A DNA stretch of 64,000 nucleotides from Plenodomus lindquistii (lineage: Eukaryota; Ascomycota; Dothideomycetes; Pleosporales; Leptosphaeriaceae), in NCBI GenBank assembly GCA_025504975.1, contig JANUWI010000004.1, forward strand, positions 1,984,001-2,048,000, given 5' to 3'. Made by a program: the position numbers and the translations under genes. The notes under the pieces were generated by a model, which ran no database searches, was not told where the DNA came from, and was given only the letters and a program-made list of their open reading frames with translations. This document shows positions 10,164 to 21,009 of this stretch, one piece after another (the first letter of the stretch is position 1; each line of letters begins with the position of its first letter).

Positions 10164-12732
10164 ATGGTGGGTTGAGCAGCGGTGCACCTTGCATGCATCG
10201 CTCCATGCCATGCTGACTGAGACTGACGTCGTGTGTGTGTGGCATTATAGACAGAGCGCAGGGCCGCTTCTGGAGGACCCCTCCCGCCCGCGCGACACCA
10301 CAGCCCCTCGCCAAACAATCCTCAGTACCATTTCGATACCCTCAACGACCCCGTGGGTCCTTCCTCGACGAGCACCTCGTACACACGACGTCGTCCGTCT
10401 CGCACCAACTCGAGCACAAGCAATCCACGCCCAGCCTCACCACCATGTGTCGAGGCCAACAGCGGGAACGATAAACGGGCCAAAGCACAACGCAACACGC
10501 TCAAGAAAGTTGCCAGACGCGATTCTGGCTATACAGAATCTATCACTGCAACGCGGCCTGAGCGAGTCGAGAGTCCAGAGGCCACTGAGACACCAGGCTA
10601 TCTGCCCAGGCTGAGTCAGATAAGAGAAGGAAAGGCAAGCACAAAGTCCAGGAGCCGGGGTAGCTCAACAATCAGCTCAGCCGTTGGATCAAAAGCACGA
10701 AGACGTCGAAAGATCGAAGACAACGCTGTGGACCGAGCTCGTGAGCGGCATGAATACGCTAGCTCCCCACGGGATCCTGACACTCTGACTGATTTGTCTA
10801 ACGCTTCCCTGGCATCCATCGACTCTGGCGTAACACATCAGTCGAGTACATCAGGTGGCAGCGTTTCTACTGTAAGATCAAAGTCTCATGGTTATAACAG
10901 CCAGTCGTCGAGTTTCAACCCACCATTCCCAGGCCGAAGGCCTACAGCTTTGAATCCGCGGACACTTGCCAGAATGGACGCTCCCCAACCTGATGTATTC
11001 CAGTTTCTGCGGCCTGATTCCAAGGACAATTCCATTGTGGGTGATGACACCCACCATGTGACCCCACCAGCGACAGCATCCTCATCTTCGTCGTCATCAG
11101 GTGACACCCGCCACGATGATGATGATCATTCGTCCATAGAAGGCACGTTTCCACACGAAGTAGAATCGCCCACGAGTTCACCAATCTCAATGCGAAAGTC
11201 AGACAACGACGACTTTCACTATCAGGGTCGTGGATACCGCAAGCCCAGAGCACCACTGTATGCTAGCAGTTTTGTTCACGGCCATGAAAACGAAAGTGAA
11301 GACAATAGTGAGGAAAGTGACAACGGTGAACGCCGGGACCAGGACCAAATGGAGCACAAGAGTAACGAAGAAGAAAGTGGGACCGAAAGTGAACAGGAGC
11401 ATAACGATGATGCGCGTACTGACCCGGCTGATCGTAGTCACGCGCACAGCCTTGCCCTGAACAAGATAACCCCTCCCACCGCCCCGATGGCATCTTCTCA
11501 ACCCAGTGACCCACACACGCGACGACTTAGACAACAGGAACGTAATCTTGCCAGTCATGTTCTGCAAAGCCCTCAGCCGCATCGGGAATTCCAGTTTGGT
11601 GCTGACCCGTCCGCTAAACATCATCCGATGCCTTTGTATAGCCCTCGAGCATACTCAGGCGCGTCTCCAGCTACCTCACATGCCACCGCGGGTCCAGCAC
11701 TGGCGTGGCCCCCAGTGCCGCCTATGCCTGCTCCACTTCCGATAGGAAACTCTCCCCATCGATCTCCAGAACGAAGCCATGCATTTCCGCTGGCAGTGCG
11801 ACCTCCCGGAGAAGCCATGCAGCAGATGCCACCACCGTTCCCGCCTCATCTTGGCCAACCGCCTGTGTACCAACCGCATGCCCCTGGCCCGGACCTTTCG
11901 AGGACCACGATGATAGGTTATGAACTGCTTGCTAACAAGTTGAGCGAGCCACCTTCCAGTGGCCCCAAGCGCTCTACCAAAGGTAGCAAAGGAGATGTTG
12001 TACCCATGTATAGAAAGTTTGAACACCTCAACCATCGTGTTCTTCTCCACCTGCAGGACGAAGTGAGCGAGATGGAAGAGGAACTACGCCATCTCGACGA
12101 AGTGATAGCTCAAACGTCGCCCAGAGACGAATCTGGCCGACCATATCCTGGGTCGAGGCGAGGCGATGCGCGCTTTGGCTCTGAATCACACTACCGAAGA
12201 ACGGAGTTACTAGGACGCATTTTCCAGAAATTGGGACAGTACAGTAAGTTTACTTGCTCTCTCAGTTTACATGAAACCTCGACTGGAACAAAGTCTGGTT
12301 GTTGATTCCAGAGGTTGTGTTCAGCGCTGATGTGGTACAGACCAAGCCTTGTGTTCATTTAATACCCTGCTCAAGGAACTCGACCCCACTACCACAGAAG
12401 ACGTTCAGGCCTACCGCACGTGGATGGATAAACGCGCCCCAATTGACCATGCTGAAAGTCGATTCCTGACCCGGGAGCAGGATCTCGTCATTGTCTCACG
12501 CAAGTCGTCTGCAGCGACCAATGACGACGCGGGACATAACCACTCGGCCGCGGTCTGGTTTCCACTAACCCTTACACTTCCCCTCCTTGCATTTGCAGTA
12601 ATACCGAATGTTCTCGGACGTTTGACTGTCGTCGCTCTTATCTGCGGTGCCGAGCTGTGGATGATTACCGTGACGCCTGAGTTGGCAGACTTCATGTCGA
12701 CACAAGAGTGGATTGTTGCTGCGTTTGCGTAA
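10164..12732 (+). CDS. DUF6594 membrane protein with long disordered N-terminus
   Basis: Proposed exons 10164-10166 (the ATG alone), 10251-12243 and 12341-12732 give 795 aa. The N-terminal 550 residues are low-complexity and rich in Ser, Arg, Pro and acidic stretches. The C-terminal third is a DUF6594 domain: a helical part (YELLANKL, YRKFEHLNHRVLLHLQDEVSEMEEEL, then LGQYNQAL across the 97-nt intron), followed by hydrophobic segments VWFPLTLTLPLLAFAVIP and TVVALICGAELWMITVTP. The domain is common in filamentous fungi and its function is unknown. The start is inferred: the main frame is open back to an acceptor at 10250 and encodes YHFDTLND before its first internal ATG; joining at 10250 to ATG 10164 keeps the frame. 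The third membrane helix ends abruptly (EWIVAAFA stop), so a further intron at 12729 is possible. Confidence 0.6.
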
Positions 12733-14536
12733 GTGATTTCATGTTGTACATTGAGCATCTGGTCCACGTGCACATTGGAGCTTCAGCCTCGTCGTCAAGC
12801 GTGGCGCCACTGGTTGCCTGACTGCTGAAAAGCAGTGCAAGCTTCGACATGAACTTGTATTTACCCATGGGTGTCTGATTGGTTCTTGGTGGGCGCCGGC
12901 AGCACATCCGATACGCGGTTGACTCAGGTCTTGGAGTTGCCTGTTCCTGATGACCAAGCTAACGCAGACAGCTATTTCGGGGTGATGGCCATGCTTGCAG
13001 GCCTTGCGAGGTGAGGAGCACAGACGCAGCTTGTGTATTGCACCAACGCTGCGGAGGATTTGCGCACTCATGGCCCTGGTTTGGGGCGCACAGGCCCATG
13101 TGCACTTGCTACCCGCCCTAATCGATGGAAATTGGCGATTGCGGAGTTGGCTCGTATTGCTTACTTGATGTTGCGCGCATGTCGTCATTTCTCCGCAGTT
13201 TCTGAGAGATTTTCGGGACGTGAGCAGAAGACGGTTTGCACAATGTGCTTATTCACGGGTTGGGAGTGTGGCGGATGCACACAGGTTGCAGACGATGGCA
13301 GGCATGAGGGTGTGGTGCGGTTCGTGATGATGGGCCGATAAGTCGAGAGATTGGCGCATCACTTGGCTGATAGTTGGGCTCGGACTTTGACCCAGGAGTT
13401 TGCGGACGATGTCGATTCCAGCGGCGCACGCCCGATCTGGCCTACACAGACAGCAATTGGCAGCTTGAAGCGTCGGCAGGACTGGAGGTTACGCCTACAT
13501 TGGGGGTGTCGGGATGTCAATGGCGTGGCCACTTGTCGTCGAGGCAATAATGTACACGAATATACCATGTCAAGGTGGGCAGTGGGTAGCTACTTTGGTC
13601 GATATGCCGGCGTTGATAGGCAGTGGCGCGGGATCGTAGGTAATGATGCAGATGGATGGGGATTGATTGTGGAGGAGTCAGGAGGCGCTAGTGGTTGCTA
13701 TCAGGTTCCTCAAGGATTGTCGCTCTGCACGACGTGCCATGTGAGTTTCTGCTTAATGAGCAAGCCCCAATGCTACGGCATCGGGCCGAGCGGAGGATGG
13801 TCCTGCATTGTAGAGACGACGACGAGTGAGATTATCGGAGGAGCCAGCCCAGTGGTCGTGATAGGGTAAAGGCAATTGCGCCCAATGGCGGCCGAGAAGG
13901 AATGGGCAGTGGGGGGAGGGCAGCGCGGTGGCGGTAGTGTGTAACGATGCTGGGATGTCGACGGCACGCTCAGACCACGTCGAGGGTAAGCGCCATGGTT
14001 CACGCACAATAGACGGAATCATGGCGAAAGTGATGATGCAGTATATGTACAAATGTACATGGTATGAGTAGAGGACTCTAGAGTACTGGAGACGCAGGTG
14101 CAGGACGGGCTGCATCAGGCGGCCATGACTCGAGCACACCGGCCGGCTTGTCATGAACGGGGCGACTTTGAATGGTCATGGTGTGTCATGGTGTGTCGCT
14201 CTTCTAGTCAGGAACCGGGGCGCCCGTGCAGGCTGCCACAGTGCCACCAGCTCGTTTGGGCGCAGAGGGTCAGGGGAAAACAGACAGCAGGTGACCAGTT
14301 TCATCTGAAGGGCCAGGCGGCTGCGAACCCTGCCCTGGGCGCCGTGTGGCCTCTTACCCGTCGTGTCTCTGTTTGCCCCAACCTTGCAACCTGTCCCACG
14401 TCGTCGTCGACAGCCCGCCGTCGACACGGTAGAGCAGCCTGCGGAAGCCCTGGGCCCACTCCCCTCACCCGCTAAGTCTAACCCAGCCCAGCCCAACCCA
14501 GCCCGTCAACCGCGACAACCAAGTCGCTGAAACAAG

Positions 14537-14588
14537 TGCTGCTCCTGCTGCTCCTGCTGCTCCTGCTGCTCCTGCTGCTCCCGCTGCC
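14537..14588 (+). repeat. Tandem repeat, 9-bp unit CTGCTCCTG
   Basis: Five to six copies of a CTGCTCCTG-type unit, ending in a degenerate copy. The reverse strand reads as poly(Gly-Ala) in shadow frames, which I do not regard as coding. Confidence 0.8.
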
Positions 14589-14602
14589 CGACGTCCTGTC
14601 GC

Positions 14603-14603
14603 G

Positions 14604-14634
<31 letters not shown>
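14603..14634 (+). repeat. Tetranucleotide repeat (GCCT)8
   Basis: Eight perfect GCCT units within the C-rich upstream region of the RasGAP gene. Confidence 0.9.
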
Positions 14635-14635
<1 letters not shown>

Positions 14636-14864
14636 CTTCATATCCCCCTCCCCCCCATCGCCAATCGCCAATCGCCGCGTGCTGCGTGCTGTGTGTCGCC
14701 CTCCCGCCCGCTGCTCCAGTCTGCGAAACACTGCACACGTCTGGAATGTCGCAAGTCGCCCTCTGCCCACTCACCGTCTGAGCTCCCCCGCACCTGTCGC
14801 GTCCCTGGCCTGCTGCCGCTCGCGCCCACCCACACCACCACCCTTCACGTCGCTCGCCTCAGAG

Positions 14865-14907
14865 CCACTCGCCTGCCACTCGCCTGCCACTCGCCTGCCA
14901 CTCGCCC
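14865..14907 (+). repeat. Tandem repeat, 11-bp unit CCACTCGCCTG
   Basis: Three perfect copies of CCACTCGCCTG followed by a fourth, nearly complete one, in the C-rich leader region. Confidence 0.85.
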
Positions 14908-15322
14908 GCTCCTCGCCCATCTCTCAGCTGCCTCGCCGCCGCACTCGCCCCCCTCACCGTCCCGCCTAATAACCGCAGTCGTGCCATTCCTCAGTCTCGC
15001 TGGACGGGCCCGCCCGCTGCAATCTGCCTGTCCTCGCTGATCGCCAGCGCATCCTGATTCCTAGCCCCGTTCGCACAAAGCAAATCTGGCTGCGAACCAC
15101 GCTCCACCATCGGTTAGCCTCTCAGACAAAGCACCGAACCGCTGGGCCTGTGACCCCTAACCGGCGCGCTTTGCCCTCTCGAGCCACGGTACCTGACTGC
15201 ATTCTTTGTCGAGCCCGCTAGTCTCGTGCGCGCTTCTCCAACACTCCTGCCTTGCGCGAGCACACCTCTCCAGCTGGCTTTGATAGCAGCCATACCAGCC
15301 CGCCGCCACCACACCACCCAGC

Positions 15323-17866
15323 ATGGCAGTCTCCATGCTGCACGCTCCGTCGCGAGCATCCACATCCTCGTCCTCGTCCTTCATACCTGTATCGCGCCAG
15401 AACACAATGTCTTCGCACGACGGATCGCGCTCGGTGCGCCAATCTAAGCGATACTCGGTCACCGCGCTATATCTGTCCATGTCTGCAAAGGACAAGGAGC
15501 TCGAGATTGAGGACGACTTAGCCAGAGGTACCAGCAATCGTCGTCCGTCGCCATGTGCAGTGCTGACTAGATGTAGCCCAAAAGATTCTCCGCGAACTCA
15601 AGGCCAAGATTTCGTCACAGTCCAAGAAGAATTTCGTCCTCGAGAAAGATGTGCGATACCTCGACTCACGGATAGCCCTGCTCATTCAAAACCGCATGGC
15701 ATTGGAAGAGGCATGTACACGCTGTTTGTCATGCAGTCCGCTGAACTAACGCCACGGACAGCAAAACGAAGTCGCGGACCACCTCGGCGACGGCCTCGAG
15801 CTGCAAGAGGGTTTCTTTCCAAACGATGAAAAGACACAGAAATACGGCAATCTGTTGTTTCTCTTGCAGTCCGAACCACGTCACATTGCGCATCTGTGCC
15901 GCCTGGTATCAATGGCTGAGATCGATGCGCTCCTACAGACCGTCATGTTTACCATTTACGGGAACCAGTACGAGAGCCGCGAAGAACACTTGCTATTGAC
16001 CATGTTTCAGGTGTGTTATCTTGCTTAGCATTCCTGACGTTTCAAGCTAACCCCGCGCGATAGTCGGTACTGACATACCAATTCGACAACACCCCAGACT
16101 ACAGCTCGCTTCTACGCGCCAATACCCCAGTCTCGCGCATGATGACCACATATACCCGCAGAGGTCCTGGCCAGAGCTACCTCAAGGTCGTCCTCCAAGA
16201 TAGCATCAACTCGTTGATTGAGCTCAAGGATCTTGATCTCGAAATCAATCCCCTCAAAGTCTACGAGAAGATGGTGACTGAGTTGGAAATTCAAGGCAAT
16301 CTTCCGCCAAGCCTACCCAAGAGTGTAACTGCAGAGCAAGCTGCCGACAATGAGAAGGTACAGCAGATCATCGCACCGCGTGTGAATATGCTCATGGAAA
16401 TCGCCAACAACTTTCTCACTACCATCATCAAGGGCCTTGAAGAGACACCTTACGGCATCCGCTGGATATGCAAGCAGATCCGAAGTCTATCCAAGCGAAA
16501 ATACCCCGATGCACAGGACCAGACCATCTGTACACTGATTGGCGGCTTCTTCTTCCTTCGATTCATCAATCCCGCAATCGTCACGCCGAGATCATATATG
16601 CTCATCGATGTGTTGCCAGCGGAGAATCCAAAGCGCACACTAACATACATTGCAAAAATGCTGCAGAATCTTGCCAACAAACCATCGTACGCGAAAGAAC
16701 CATACATGAAGAGCCTACAGCCTTTCATTCACCAGAACAAGGAGCGCATCAACAAGTTCATGCTGGACCTCTGTGAAGTGCAGGACTTTTATGATACTCT
16801 GGAGATGGACAACTATGTCGCCTTGTCGAAGAAGGACCTTGAGCTGTCCATCACTCTCAACGAAGTATACGCAACACATTCGTTGCTGGAGAGGCATGCT
16901 GCAGAATTGGTGCGTTCACACTACGAGAGAAATGATCAGGAGCGTACTAATGTCTTCCAGGCCAAAGACGACAGTTCACATTTAGGCGTGATTCTGTCAG
17001 AGCTTGGCCCAGCGCCACAGCAGCTGCCCCGAAAGGAGAACAGAGCCATCAACTTGCCACTGTTCAGCAAGTGGGAGACACCACTCGATGACTTAACGGC
17101 AGCACTCGACATTACGCAAGAGGAAATCTTCTTCATGGAGGCCAAGAGCACATTTGTCATGATTCTCCGTTCGCTGCCATCAAACACGACGATAACACGA
17201 AGGCCGTTGAGGCTCGATAGAATCGCCGAGGCAGCTGCCACAACGAAGAACGATTCCATCATGGTGAAGAAGGGCATCCGCAGCATGGAGTTGCTAAGCC
17301 AGCTGCAAGACTTGGGTGTCATCGACAAGGAAGATGGTTTCTCATTACTTAGAGATGAAGTCGAGCAAGAGCTGGTTCATTTGGGCTCCATGAAGGAGAA
17401 GGTCATCGAAGAGACGCGCAAACTCGAAGAAGTCTTCCGTACAATTCGCGACCATAATGGCTTCCTTGTGGGACAACTCGAGACATACAAGTCGTATCTG
17501 CACAACGTACGCAGTCAATCCGAAGGCAAGACACGAAAGCAACAGAAACACCAAGTACTAGGCCCTTACAAGTTCACTCATCAGCAGCTCGAACGAGAGG
17601 GTGTGATCCAGAAGAGCAATGTTCCGGAGAATAGGAGGGCCAACATCTACTTCAACTTCACGAGCCCCTTGCCCGGCACATTTGTCATTTCGCTCCACTA
17701 CAAGGGCCGCAACCGTGGCTTGCTCGAGCTAGATCTCAAGCTGGACGATCTTCTGGAGATGCAGAAGGACAACCAGGAAGATCTGGACCTCGAGTACGTG
17801 CAATTCAACGTGACCAAGGTCCTGGTCCTTCTCAACAAGCGCTTTGCACGGAAGAAAGGATGGTAG
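15323..17866 (+). CDS. Ras GTPase-activating protein (RasGAP + RasGAP C-terminal domain)
   Basis: Exons 15323-15527, 15577-15710, 15762-16010 and 16064-17866 encode 796 aa, similar to S. pombe Gap1 (about 766 aa) and Aspergillus GapA. The protein accelerates GTP hydrolysis by Ras, with roles in polarity and morphogenesis. A Ser-rich N-terminus is followed by a predicted coiled coil (QKILRELKAKISSQSKKN...), then the RasGAP domain. The arginine finger is Arg214 in SLLRANTPVSR; the stabilising Arg362 sits in FFFLRFINPAIVTP. The RasGAP/IQGAP C-terminal domain (about residues 560-780) contains YKFTHQQLEREGVI and ELDLKLDDLLEMQ. Intron 2 (15711-15761) begins GC, not GT: it is the only junction that keeps the frame (ALEE|QNEVADHLGD) and has a CTAAC branch site. 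The other introns (15528-15576, 16011-16063) are GT-AG. Confidence 0.9.
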
Positions 17867-19293
17867 ATTCGCCTACTTCCAGCACGCGACACATCACGAA
17901 GAAATCACGATACAACAGATACCCCCGATTTTTACTATGTATTCTCCGCTGTTTGACGCCTCCTCATCCTCGACACACGTACGCACGTCATTCCCACATT
18001 CTATCCTCGGTCTACGACTACTTTCCATCTATTAGCAACACATTATCATCATCATCATCATCATCATCATCACCAACACGGCGTCGGAGTACAGGGGACG
18101 TGGCTGCTGAAAGTGGTATATTCTTTTTGATTGTTCTTACTTGGGATACCCATTGTTCGCACACACACGGATGGGGGATGAGTCACTTCCTGTCTTGCTG
18201 CGCAGTAGTGTTATGGGCAAACCTGAGAGAATTCCAAATTCTTGGTTCTCGGGGCCAATTTTGCTATTTTGTTGTGGAAATGTTGCTGCCGATATATCCT
18301 TTGCTTGCTATTTTCTCGGTCCGCACTTGTGCCGTGCCTCTACCCTAGGCACGGCTGGCTGGTTTTGCCCCCCCTTTCTTTTTGCTTCATCCTTACAACT
18401 TACCCAATCCTCTTCTATACACTCGCTCTAATAGGTATGTGTTGTTTTCCCTCGTCTGACTCGACAAAAGGAGAACTTGCACGGAATGTTTTTAATTCTT
18501 GAAATTCTGGCGTTTAGTCTACGGTTCTTTGCTTGTTATTCACAGCTGCGGCGTGAGGGATGGCAGGGGCTATCGGGGGGTTATTTTTTCGGCAGGGCCG
18601 ATATGGCTTGCGAGACTTTGTTATGGGCCTGTGTGTAGGGTCTTTGTTTTGTTTGCTGCGAGCGATTTTATTCATTCCGCATGTACGATATGAAATGTAG
18701 GCATTAAGGAGGCGGAGTTCGCAGGCTCTGACCTAGGTATTAGGGAATGTGTGGGCGGGGGGGGGAGAGGAATAATGGAGAATAAGCAGTGCTTTTGCTT
18801 TGCTCGTTTTACATATGTGTATGCAATTGTGGAAACCCTTGTTGTGATTGATCGATTGATTGGTATTGTTTGCGCATTTGAAAACTAGTCTTGAGCTGGA
18901 GAGTTATTTGTTGAGCTTGGCCTCATGCATTGATTGGATTTTGAGGAGTGCGGCAAAGCTAAGGTTTACTTTACTTGGTGCTTTGTTGATTGCTAGGTCG
19001 GTGTTCTTCGAGTGGATGTGGTGTTCGATGACGAAGTGTGGATGTTGTGTGCGTGGAGAGAGTTTGAAGAGTGATGAGTGTGAGGTTTGAGGAGGTCTTG
19101 ACATGGAAAAGGCTCCATCTATGTATGCTATCTACACCCTAGGTACAGTATGGACGGTGACATTGTGGCTCTCTGCTATTCTATCGCAGATGCTTATTCA
19201 TTCACTTTGTTTTTGAAGTTAATGCTGGTACGTACTAGAATCTCGAAAACAAGTCTCATGCCAATCAGATATATACACAGGACGACGTCCTTT
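17867..19293. other. Intergenic region between convergent RasGAP and monooxygenase genes
   Basis: About 1.4 kb between two convergent stop codons. It is T/G-rich on the plus strand, with an (ATC)9 repeat at 18045-18071 and a G run at about 18758-18766. Open frames are short and unconvincing. Much of it is probably 3' UTR. Confidence 0.5.
18045..18071 (+). repeat. Trinucleotide repeat (ATC)9
   Basis: Nine ATC units in the 3' region of the RasGAP gene. Confidence 0.9.
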
Positions 19294-21009
19294 TCAAACA
19301 GCAATTCCCTCCACCGCAGCAGCAGCAGCAGCAGCACCCCCATCCCTAATCTCAAAGCCCTTCCACCCCGCCCTCATCGCCTCACGACACTCCCTCTCAT
19401 ACACATCAATCCCCAGTACATAATTCTGATTCTGCCTCTTCCTCCCCGGCACATTTGCCGAATTCCACCAACTATCCGTAAACGGATACAAGGTCTGTTC
19501 AATAGCCGCATCCATATCTCGTTTCCACTGTTCCTCTGCTTCCCTCGTCGGTTCAATCGTGACTTTGGGTCCCCGCGCAGACAGCGTCTTGATAGTATCG
19601 CAGACGAAATCGCGCTGGCACTCGATGATGGTGGGGCCGTTGGATAGCGCGGTTGGTGCTTGGGGCGAGTAAATCATAAAGGCGTTGGGGAACCCGTTGA
19701 GCGTTACGCCGAGGTGGGTGCGCACGCCGTTGGCCCAGACGTGCGTGATTGGGGTGCCGTGTTTGGAGGTGAGTCCCATGTTTGTGAGGGAGCCGGTGAA
19801 GGAGTCGAAGCCGGTGGCGCAGACGATGTAGTCGAATTCGCGGGCGTGGGATTCGTTGCCGAGTTGGAGACCGGTTGGGGTGAAGGTTTCGATGGGGTGG
19901 TGGGTAATGTCTACGATGTCGACGTTGGGCTGGTTGAGCACGTCGTAGTAGTCGACTTCGAGGGGGCAGCGCTTGGTGTTGAAGTAGTAGGGCATCGTGT
20001 CGGGAGCCATGAGTTGCTGTTTGAACGGGTCGGTCAGTCGCTCGCGGACTTTTTTCTTCCAGAAGTCGTAGACTACTTTGTTGGCGTCTGGGTCGGTGGT
20101 TGCGTCGCTGTAGTTGTGGAGCTGGAAGTTGAAGCCGCCCGCCGCCCAGGTACGCTCGAAATGCGCTTCTCTCTCCTCTGGGGAAACGTCTTGGATGCGT
20201 GCAGTGTTTCGAACGGCAGGAAGTCCGACGGCGCTGTTGCGGCCGCCGGCGAATAGCAAGGGGTAGTAGGTGCGCCATGCTATTTGCTCTGCTTCGGTCA
20301 AGTCTCGTTGGCCCATGGGGAGACAGTAGGATGGCCGGCGCATGAGGAGCGTTAGATGCGATGCCTCCTTTGCCAGTTCCTGTACAATCTGCACCGATGT
20401 TGCGCCAGCACCTATCACGGCCACTCTCTTCCCCTTGACGCTCGTCTCTTCAGGCCACTCCCCCGAATGCCGTATCACCCCCTTGTACTCCTGTTGCCCG
20501 GGCCAATCTGGCAAATGCGTCTTGTGCAGCAAACCAGTTGCCAGGATCAACCAGCGTGCTCGTGCTACCTTGCCATTCTCGGTCCTTACAACCCATTGCG
20601 AGGCCTCTTGATCCCATGTACAACCGTTGACCTTGGAGTCAAAGCTGACGTCCTTTCGAAGCCCCAAAGTCTTGTCCACGTGCGCCATGTACTTGCGCAG
20701 CTCCCGGTGGTCAGGGAACCGTTGCGAGAAGGTAAATGTGTTGTACACTTCCGGAATGTTGAGTTGGTAGAACGGCATCTCGCTGTCTACGCGTGCTCCG
20801 GGGTACCGGTTCCAATACCATACACCTCCAAAGTCTGAAGCAGATTCGAAAATGTGTGCTTTGAAGCCGTCTTTGCGGAGACGATACAGAGAGCTTATGC
20901 CTGAGAATCCGGCGCCAACGATAATGACATCGTATTCCTGGTAGCCTGTAGTCTCTCCATTCACTGCTACGTCTTTGACACCATTGGGAAGGATGGGTAT
21001 AGTGGCCAT
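19294..21009 (-). CDS. Baeyer-Villiger-type flavin monooxygenase
   Basis: A single exon of 571 aa. Class B flavoprotein monooxygenases use FAD and NADPH to insert oxygen next to ketones, giving esters or lactones. Two Rossmann motifs are present: VGAGFSG (residues 31-37) for FAD and VIGAGATS (199-205) for NADPH. Between them lies the Baeyer-Villiger fingerprint F.G...H...W as Y175-K-G177-VIR-H181-SGE-W185, with Tyr for the usual first Phe. The FGGVWYWNRYPGARVDSE segment is typical of this branch. ATG 21009 is the only sensible start. The C-terminus ends in a seven-Ala tract encoded by a GCA-type repeat (about 19316-19337), probably length-variable. There is no signal peptide, so it is probably cytosolic. 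The substrate cannot be predicted; no polyketide or peptide synthase is in the window. Confidence 0.88.
   Translation of the reverse strand: MATIPILPNGVKDVAVNGETTGYQEYDVIIVGAGFSGISSLYRLRKDGFKAHIFESASDFGGVWYWNRYPGARVDSEMPFYQLNIPEVYNTFTFSQRFPDHRELRKYMAHVDKTLGLRKDVSFDSKVNGCTWDQEASQWVVRTENGKVARARWLILATGLLHKTHLPDWPGQQEYKGVIRHSGEWPEETSVKGKRVAVIGAGATSVQIVQELAKEASHLTLLMRRPSYCLPMGQRDLTEAEQIAWRTYYPLLFAGGRNSAVGLPAVRNTARIQDVSPEEREAHFERTWAAGGFNFQLHNYSDATTDPDANKVVYDFWKKKVRERLTDPFKQQLMAPDTMPYYFNTKRCPLEVDYYDVLNQPNVDIVDITHHPIETFTPTGLQLGNESHAREFDYIVCATGFDSFTGSLTNMGLTSKHGTPITHVWANGVRTHLGVTLNGFPNAFMIYSPQAPTALSNGPTIIECQRDFVCDTIKTLSARGPKVTIEPTREAEEQWKRDMDAAIEQTLYPFTDSWWNSANVPGRKRQNQNYVLGIDVYERECREAMRAGWKGFEIRDGGAAAAAAAVEGIAV

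Larger units (their letters stand above)
12733..15322. other. 2.6-kb gene-poor region and C-rich leader of the RasGAP gene
   Basis: No supportable gene. From about 12.8 to 14.2 kb there are only non-ATG frames on both strands. From about 14.4 to 15.3 kb the plus strand is very C-rich and G/A-poor, with three separate short tandem repeats listed individually. This is typical of a long fungal promoter and 5' leader, here for the RasGAP gene. Part of a last exon of the DUF6594 gene could lie near 12787-12830. Confidence 0.5.

Noticed and set aside
13351..13869. 172-codon plus-strand frame
   Set aside because: Starts at TTG, not ATG, and overlaps equally long minus frames; no recognisable motif.
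14465..14774. Gly-Ala and Ala-Gly-Arg repeat frames on the minus strand
   Set aside because: They are translations of the tandem DNA repeats in the RasGAP leader.
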